From positions 1 through 10,196 of the forward strand of contig JAMONC010000191.1 of assembly GCA_027066725.1 (NCBI GenBank): a DNA stretch of 10,196 nt, in the 5' to 3' direction. Below the pieces are notes generated by a model that saw only the letters and a program-made list of their open reading frames with translations, was not told the origin of the DNA and did no database searches. This document shows positions 6,275 through 10,196 of this stretch, one piece after another; position 1 is the stretch's first letter; every line of letters starts with the position of its first letter. Both the position numbers and the translations under genes were made by a program. Source of the DNA: Desulfobacterales bacterium. GTDB taxonomy: Bacteria; Desulfobacterota; Dissulfuribacteria; Dissulfuribacterales; JAMONC01.

Positions 6275-8010
6275 TGGCAAATTTAACTACTAACATGAAG
6301 AAATGGAATATAAGAGAACATAGAGGGATATTTACTATCCCTGAGATGTTAAAGAACTCGGCCTCTGACTTTGGGCCTCGTCCTGTTATGACTCAAAGGC
6401 TTAAAGAAGGTGATAAGACTATTACGTTTAAAGAGCTTTATGAAAATGTTATGAAGCTTGCCCAAGGGCTTTTAGCCCTTGGGCTTAAGCCAGGTGATCA
6501 CTGTGCAGTTCTAGGGCATAACTCTCCAGAGTGGGCAATGGCATATCTTGCCATAATAAGTGCAGGTTGTATTTGTGTGCCACTAGATTCTCTTTTAGGC
6601 AAAAACGAGATAAGAAGGATTATTGCAGATGCAAAGATAACTACAGCATTTGTAACTCCTAAGTTTTTAGATGTTGTTTCTGAAACATATAGAGGCTTTC
6701 CTGGTCCTAAAAATATTATTGTAATGTCTAATGGAGATGGTATTCCTGATGAGTATTTAACAATTGATAAATTACAAGGTAAGGCCTCAAAGGCTAATAA
6801 GCGTCTTCCAAAGCTTAAATTAGATGATGTTTGTGTAATAATATATACCTCTGGCACAACAGGACTTCCTAAGGGAGTGATGTTGACTCACAGAAACATT
6901 GTTTCTGATGCAGCAGCTTGTTATCAGGCTGTTCATTTTGATGTAGAAAGATTTTTATCTGTTTTACCAATGCATCACACCTTTGAGTGTACCGCAGGTT
7001 TTATCCTTCCTGTTTACTCTGGTTGCCATATTACCTTTGCAAGAAGCCTAAAATCTAGGGATATATTAGAAGATTTAAAAGCCTCTAAGGCTACTGTTAT
7101 GTTAGGTGTACCTCTTTTATTTCAGAAGATGTTAGAGGGGATGTATAGAGCTATTAGTAAAGCACCTTTTACCAAAAGAATGGCTTTTAAGCTAATGATG
7201 AATTTAGTAAAGGCTGCTGAAAAAAGAGGGAATTATGATCTTGGGAAAAAACTTTTTGCAGATTTACGTAAAAAGGCAGGCCTTGGTTATATAAGATTTT
7301 TTGTAGTAGGTGGTGCCCCTTTAAGGCCAGATATACCAAGAGAATTTAGACGGTTAGGTATAAAGATGCTTCAAGGATATGGGCTTACAGAGGCAAGCCC
7401 TGTTTTAACCCTAAATCCAGAAGATGAGCCTGTTTTAGAGAGTATTGGAATACCTCTTCCCGGAGTAGATGTAAAAATTATAGATCCTGATGATGATGGT
7501 GTAGGAGAGCTTGCTTTTAAAGGTCCTATGATAATGAAAGGTTATTATAAAAATAAAAAGGCCACATCAGAAGTTTTAGATAAAAATGGTTGGTTAAAGA
7601 CAGGGGATTTAGGTTTTCAGGATAAAAGGGGTTATCTATATGTTTGTGGCCGTGCTAAAAATTTGATTGTTACCTCTGCTGGTAAAAATGTATATCCAGA
7701 AGAAGTTGAGGCAGAACTTAATAAGAGTCCATTTATTTTAGAATCTATGGTTTATGGTAAAAGAGTATCAAGTGGTGGGGAAGAGGTTCATGCTGTTATT
7801 GTTCCTGATTATGAGACAATAGGGGCAGAATTCCCCAATAAGACTTTTTCCGATGAAGAGATATACAAGCTTATTTCTAAGGAAGTTAAGAATGCTATGA
7901 AACAGATAGCTCCATATAAAAGGGTAAAAGGTTTTTCTATTAGGGATGAAGAATTCCCTAAAACATCTACAAGAAAGATTAAAAGATATCTCTTTAATAA
8001 AATAGACTAA
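6274..8010 (+). CDS. AMP-forming acyl-CoA ligase (fatty-acid/AMP-dependent synthetase family)
   Basis: Activates a carboxylic acid with ATP to acyl-AMP and then acyl-CoA. The 578-residue ANL enzyme is complete: P-loop-like YTSGTTGLPKG (191-201), GYGLTEASP (368-376), TGD with catalytic D445, hinge region R460-K462 (GRAKN), GKNVYPEEVE (470-479) and the C-terminal catalytic lysine K568 in PKTSTRKIKR. The start is GTG at 6274, sharing a base with the TAG of the FadL-type gene; GGAGG at 6264-6268, 5 nt upstream inside that gene, supports it. There is no signal peptide or clear membrane segment, so it is cytoplasmic or peripheral at the inner membrane. Pairing with FadL suggests vectorial acylation, in which incoming fatty acid is trapped as CoA thioester. 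Chain-length preference cannot be read here; medium- to long-chain is favoured by the neighbour. It could also serve lipid salvage or acid detoxification. No beta-oxidation gene is visible in the window. Confidence 0.9.
   Translation: MANLTTNMKKWNIREHRGIFTIPEMLKNSASDFGPRPVMTQRLKEGDKTITFKELYENVMKLAQGLLALGLKPGDHCAVLGHNSPEWAMAYLAIISAGCICVPLDSLLGKNEIRRIIADAKITTAFVTPKFLDVVSETYRGFPGPKNIIVMSNGDGIPDEYLTIDKLQGKASKANKRLPKLKLDDVCVIIYTSGTTGLPKGVMLTHRNIVSDAAACYQAVHFDVERFLSVLPMHHTFECTAGFILPVYSGCHITFARSLKSRDILEDLKASKATVMLGVPLLFQKMLEGMYRAISKAPFTKRMAFKLMMNLVKAAEKRGNYDLGKKLFADLRKKAGLGYIRFFVVGGAPLRPDIPREFRRLGIKMLQGYGLTEASPVLTLNPEDEPVLESIGIPLPGVDVKIIDPDDDGVGELAFKGPMIMKGYYKNKKATSEVLDKNGWLKTGDLGFQDKRGYLYVCGRAKNLIVTSAGKNVYPEEVEAELNKSPFILESMVYGKRVSSGGEEVHAVIVPDYETIGAEFPNKTFSDEEIYKLISKEVKNAMKQIAPYKRVKGFSIRDEEFPKTSTRKIKRYLFNKID
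6460..6484. repeat. Perfect 11-bp GC-rich inverted repeat (hairpin) inside the acyl-CoA ligase gene
   Basis: GCCCAAGGGCT (6460-6470) and AGCCCTTGGGC (6474-6484) are exact reverse complements separated by only TTT, giving an 11-bp stem with 7 G-C pairs in AT-rich surroundings. After a TT bulge the stem could extend by four more pairs (6456-6459 with 6487-6490). The codons specify A63 to L71 (AQGLLALGL), a normal stretch for the family. No T-run follows on either strand, so it is not an intrinsic terminator. Confidence 0.85.
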
Positions 8011-8021
8011 AACTTAATTAA

Positions 8022-8060
8022 TAGCTTAAGTACTTTAAGTTAAATAGTTAGTAACTTTTT
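8022..8060 (+). terminator. Weak candidate terminator after the acyl-CoA ligase gene
   Basis: 12 nt after the stop codon, TAGCTTAA (8022-8029) can pair with TTAAGTTA (8035-8042), one pair being G-U, around a 5-nt loop; a T5 run ends at 8060, about 13 nt beyond the stem. A competing pairing is AACTTAA (8011-8017) with TTAAGTT (8035-8041). The stem is AT-rich and the T-run is displaced, so the call rests mainly on position between the ligase gene and cimA. Confidence 0.25.
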
Positions 8061-8100
8061 CCCATTGAATATTTCCCTACTTATAGATAACTTAATTAAA

Positions 8101-8106
8101 TATAAT
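8101..8106 (+). promoter_or_regulatory. Perfect -10 hexamer upstream of cimA
   Basis: TATAAT lies 31 nt before the cimA start, which would give a leader of roughly 25 nt. No good -35 sits 16-18 nt upstream (TACTTA at 8078-8083 matches poorly). An alternative pair is TTGAAT (8065-8070) with GATAAC (8086-8091) at 15-nt spacing. In DNA this AT-rich a chance TATAAT is quite likely, but the 127-nt gap and the change of pathway make a promoter here reasonable. Confidence 0.3.
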
Positions 8107-8137
8107 AAAAAAACTTAAATAATGATGGATAAAAGCT

Positions 8138-9736
8138 ATGAATAAGAAAAAAATGATTGAGATTTATGATACTACTTTAAGAGATGGTACTCAGGCAGAA
8201 GACTTTAACCTCTCTGTTGAAGATAAACTTAGAATTGCACAAAAGTTAGATGAACTTGGGGTGGATTATATTGAAGGAGGTTGGCCAGGTTCAAATCCAA
8301 AAGATGCCCAATTTTTTGCCCAAGTAAAGACTTATGAATTTAAGCATGCAAAGATTACTGCTTTTGGTAGTACTCATTTAGCTAAGTTTTCTCCTGATGA
8401 TGATCCAAATCTTAAGGCCTTAGTGGCATCAGGTGCTCCTATAGTTACAATTTTTGGAAAAAGTTGGGATGTACATGTAAAAGATGCCCTAAGAATCAGT
8501 CTTGATAGAAATCTAGAGCTTATTGGTGGATCAATAAGGTGGTTGAGAGATAGGGTAGAAGATGTTTTTTACGATGCAGAGCACTTCTTTGATGGATTTA
8601 AAGCACATAAAGAGTATGCATTAAAGACCATAAAAGAGGCAGTAGATGCAGGAGCCTCTAGAATTATACTTTGTGACACAAATGGTGGAACACTACCTCA
8701 TGAGATATACGACATTGTAACAGAGGTTAGAAAATATTTAGGCAAAAAAGTTCTTCTTGGCATTCATGCTCACAATGATGCAGAGGTAGCTGTTGCTAAT
8801 TCTCTTATGGCTGTAAGGGCAGGTGTTGTACAGGTCCAAGGCACTATGAATGGATTTGGTGAAAGATGTGGTAATGCCAACTTATGTTCAATCATCCCAG
8901 CAATTATTTTAAAAATGGGACTTAGCTGTAATGTAGAAGAAAATCTTAATAAACTTACTAGTACTTCACGTTTTGTAAGTGAGATAGCAAATCTCCCTCA
9001 CAATAAATATTTACCTTATGTAGGAGCAAGTGCCTTTGCCCATAAAGGTGGTGTACATGTAAGTGCTGTTCAAAGAAATCCTGAAACCTATGAGCACATC
9101 CGTCCTGAATTAGTAGGGAATGTACAAAGGATATTGGTTTCTGATCTTGCAGGTAAAAGTAATGTCCTTGCTAAAGCAAAGCAGTTTGGTTTAGACCTAG
9201 ATAGCCATGATCCTGTTGTTTTAGATATTGTAGCAAAGCTTAAAGAACTTGAGGCTCAAGGATTTCAGTTTGAAGGAGCTGAAGCATCTTTTGAACTTCT
9301 TATGCGTAAGGCTACAGGCATGAGTCGCAAGTATTTTGAGTTATTAGGTTTTAGAGTATATGATCATAAAGAGAAAGAAGATAGCCCTCCCCAGGCTGAA
9401 GCTACGGTTAAGGTAAGGGTTGGTGGACAAATAGAACATACTGCTGCTGAAGGTGATGGACCTGTGAATGCTTTAGATAATGCGATAAGAAAGGCGCTAG
9501 AGAAATTTTATCCCCAACTTAAGGAGATGAGACTTTCTGATTATAAAGTTAGGGTGTTACCGGGAGTCCCTGGCACAGGAGCTAAAGTTAGAGTTCTGAT
9601 TGAATCTAGAGACAAACACGATAAATGGGGTACAGTGGGGGTTTCTCATGATATTTTAGAGGCTAGCTGGCAGGCACTTTTAGATGGTATATGTTATAAG
9701 TTGCTTAAGTCAGAATTAAAAAAACATAAAGAATAA
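8138..9736 (+). CDS. cimA: (R)-citramalate synthase
   Basis: Condenses acetyl-CoA with pyruvate to (R)-citramalate, the first step of the threonine-independent route to isoleucine (2-oxobutanoate from pyruvate); cytoplasmic. The 532-residue length and the layout fit the CimA branch of the LeuA/homocitrate synthase superfamily. The DTTLRDG motif (D11-G17) with catalytic R15 and metal ligand D16 opens the TIM barrel; the metal-binding HAH is at 210-212, followed by GNANLCS (245-251) and HKGGVHVSA (302-310). About residues 420-525 form the LeuA allosteric domain (VRVGGQIEHTAAEGDGPVNALDNAI), the probable site of isoleucine feedback. EGGWPGSNPKD near 46-56 is characteristic of this branch rather than LeuA, whose counterpart reads EAGFP. 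The ATG at 8138 has only a weak GGAT upstream, and M6 is a possible alternative start. The HhH gene follows within about 16 nt. No other isoleucine gene is in view. Confidence 0.9.
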   Translation: MNKKKMIEIYDTTLRDGTQAEDFNLSVEDKLRIAQKLDELGVDYIEGGWPGSNPKDAQFFAQVKTYEFKHAKITAFGSTHLAKFSPDDDPNLKALVASGAPIVTIFGKSWDVHVKDALRISLDRNLELIGGSIRWLRDRVEDVFYDAEHFFDGFKAHKEYALKTIKEAVDAGASRIILCDTNGGTLPHEIYDIVTEVRKYLGKKVLLGIHAHNDAEVAVANSLMAVRAGVVQVQGTMNGFGERCGNANLCSIIPAIILKMGLSCNVEENLNKLTSTSRFVSEIANLPHNKYLPYVGASAFAHKGGVHVSAVQRNPETYEHIRPELVGNVQRILVSDLAGKSNVLAKAKQFGLDLDSHDPVVLDIVAKLKELEAQGFQFEGAEASFELLMRKATGMSRKYFELLGFRVYDHKEKEDSPPQAEATVKVRVGGQIEHTAAEGDGPVNALDNAIRKALEKFYPQLKEMRLSDYKVRVLPGVPGTGAKVRVLIESRDKHDKWGTVGVSHDILEASWQALLDGICYKLLKSELKKHKE

Positions 9737-9752
9737 GAAGAATAGTTATTTG

Positions 9753-10121
9753 ATGTTTTTTGATAGAATTTATATACGTCATATCGTTTGTTGGTTAGTT
9801 GTAGTATTAATTACTATATTTAGCTTTTATTTAAGGGGACATTTAATTTCTAGTAGTTTGGTAAGGTTTATATATAAACAAGATATAAAAGAGATAAAAG
9901 GATATAATCCACTATTATTTTTTAAACGTGTTGATATAAATCATACAACACTTGATCAGTTAGTTGAAATTCCTGGAGTTGGTACAAAAGAAGCTATAAG
10001 AATTTTAGATTTTGTTCATAGGCAGGGTTTTTTATTTAGTATTTCTGAATTAGAATTTCCTGAAGGCCCACTTAGTGTAAAAGAATTTCAGAGGATAAAA
10101 GTATACATTTGTGTGAGGTAA
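9753..10121 (+). CDS. Membrane-anchored helix-hairpin-helix (ComEA-like) protein
   Basis: A small protein of 122 residues from this ATG. Residues about 10-27 form one hydrophobic membrane segment (HIVCWLVVVLITIFSFYL), followed by a basic, linker-like region and a C-terminal helix-hairpin-helix domain: VDINHTTLDQLVEIPGVGTKEA (split: VDIN at 60-63, IPGVG at 73-77), then ILDFVHRQGFLFSISEL. This pattern matches the ComEA/PilX-type HhH fold, which binds the DNA backbone without sequence specificity. The second hairpin is degenerate (EGPLSVKEFQRIK, with no GxG). The topology would place the domain outside the inner membrane, as in ComEA, the DNA receptor of natural transformation; a role in DNA uptake is inference. 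A TTG at 9750 in the same frame is an alternative start with better spacing to the AGAAG at 9736-9740. It lies between cimA and a CooC-like gene and is probably co-transcribed with both. Confidence 0.8.
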   Translation: MFFDRIYIRHIVCWLVVVLITIFSFYLRGHLISSSLVRFIYKQDIKEIKGYNPLLFFKRVDINHTTLDQLVEIPGVGTKEAIRILDFVHRQGFLFSISELEFPEGPLSVKEFQRIKVYICVR

Positions 10122-10126
10122 TGTAA

Positions 10127-10196
10127 ATGGCTTCTTATAATACAAAAATAATAGCAATGGCAGGTAAAGGAGGTACAGGGAAAACCACTTTTACTG
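10127..10196 (+). CDS. CooC/MinD-type P-loop ATPase (partial, C-terminus beyond window)
   Basis: Only 23 codons are present before the right edge. They read a short N-terminus, a hydrophobic beta-strand (KIIAMA), then AGKGGTGKTT, the deviant Walker A motif of the SIMIBI MinD/ParA/NifH/CooC class, with signature lysine K14 and P-loop K19. The GKGGTGKTT form directly after a short strand is frequent in CooC-like nickel-insertion ATPases of carbon monoxide dehydrogenase, but MinD-, ParA- or Mrp-like proteins cannot be excluded from so little sequence. The start is supported by GAGG at 10115-10118, 8 nt upstream, overlapping the end of the HhH gene; an ATG at 10121 is excluded because TAA follows at once. 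The 5-nt gap to the HhH gene implies co-transcription. Confidence 0.85.
   Translation, partial: MASYNTKIIAMAGKGGTGKTTFT

Noticed and set aside
6498..6857. Minus-strand 119-codon ORF inside the acyl-CoA ligase gene
   Set aside because: It is a shadow of the strongly conserved ligase frame; the translation has no family features.
7381..7400. Inverted repeat GGGCTT / AAGCCC with 8-nt loop in the ligase gene
   Set aside because: It falls on the universally conserved GLTEASP codons, is only 6 bp, and has no T-run; a coding by-product is the simplest explanation.

Overview
The window is AT-rich (about one third G+C by eye), densely coding, and looks like chromosomal DNA of a Gram-negative, probably anaerobic bacterium. 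An outer-membrane FadL-type protein shows an outer membrane. A DUF6178-family protein (a family I associate with Desulfobacterota / former Deltaproteobacteria), a LeuA-like citramalate synthase, a cobalamin methyltransferase and the start of a CooC/MinD-like ATPase together suggest a low-GC Desulfobacterota-like lineage. This placement is inference; there is no rRNA or other marker gene to settle it. No tRNA, rRNA, CRISPR array, insertion sequence or phage gene is visible.

Layout. (1) 1-327, minus strand: the N-terminal 109 codons of a response regulator, running off the left edge. (2) 328-565: an AT-rich divergent intergenic region. (3) 566-4843, plus strand: a tight four-gene run made of a DUF6178 protein, a precorrin-2/cobalt-factor II C20-methyltransferase (cobI/cbiL), a secreted thermonuclease-like protein with an Ada-type zinc-binding tail, and a histone-deacetylase-family amidohydrolase. 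Gaps are 36 nt, an 11-nt overlap (or a 4-nt gap) and 17 nt, so co-transcription is likely although the functions look unrelated. (4) 4844-5050: weak hairpins, a candidate sigma-70-like promoter and a strong ribosome-binding site. (5) 5051-8010: a FadL-type outer-membrane channel followed, with a one-base stop/start overlap, by an AMP-forming acyl-CoA ligase; together they form an uptake-and-activation pair for fatty acids or other hydrophobic carboxylates. (6) 8011-8137: a short intergenic region with a weak hairpin and a perfect -10-like hexamer. (7) 8138-10196: citramalate synthase (cimA, isoleucine from pyruvate), a small membrane-anchored helix-hairpin-helix protein, and the first 23 codons of a CooC/MinD-type ATPase, again tightly spaced.

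Most of the window is ordinary metabolism and I see no clear new defence or mobile system. The points most worth a second look are: the uncharacterised DUF6178 protein divergent from a response regulator; a secreted nuclease fused to an Ada-like zinc knuckle; an AcuC-like deacetylase encoded just upstream of an acyl-CoA ligase that carries the lysine usually targeted by such enzymes; a perfect 11-bp GC-rich hairpin inside the ligase gene; and a ComEA-like membrane HhH protein directly before a CooC-like gene.
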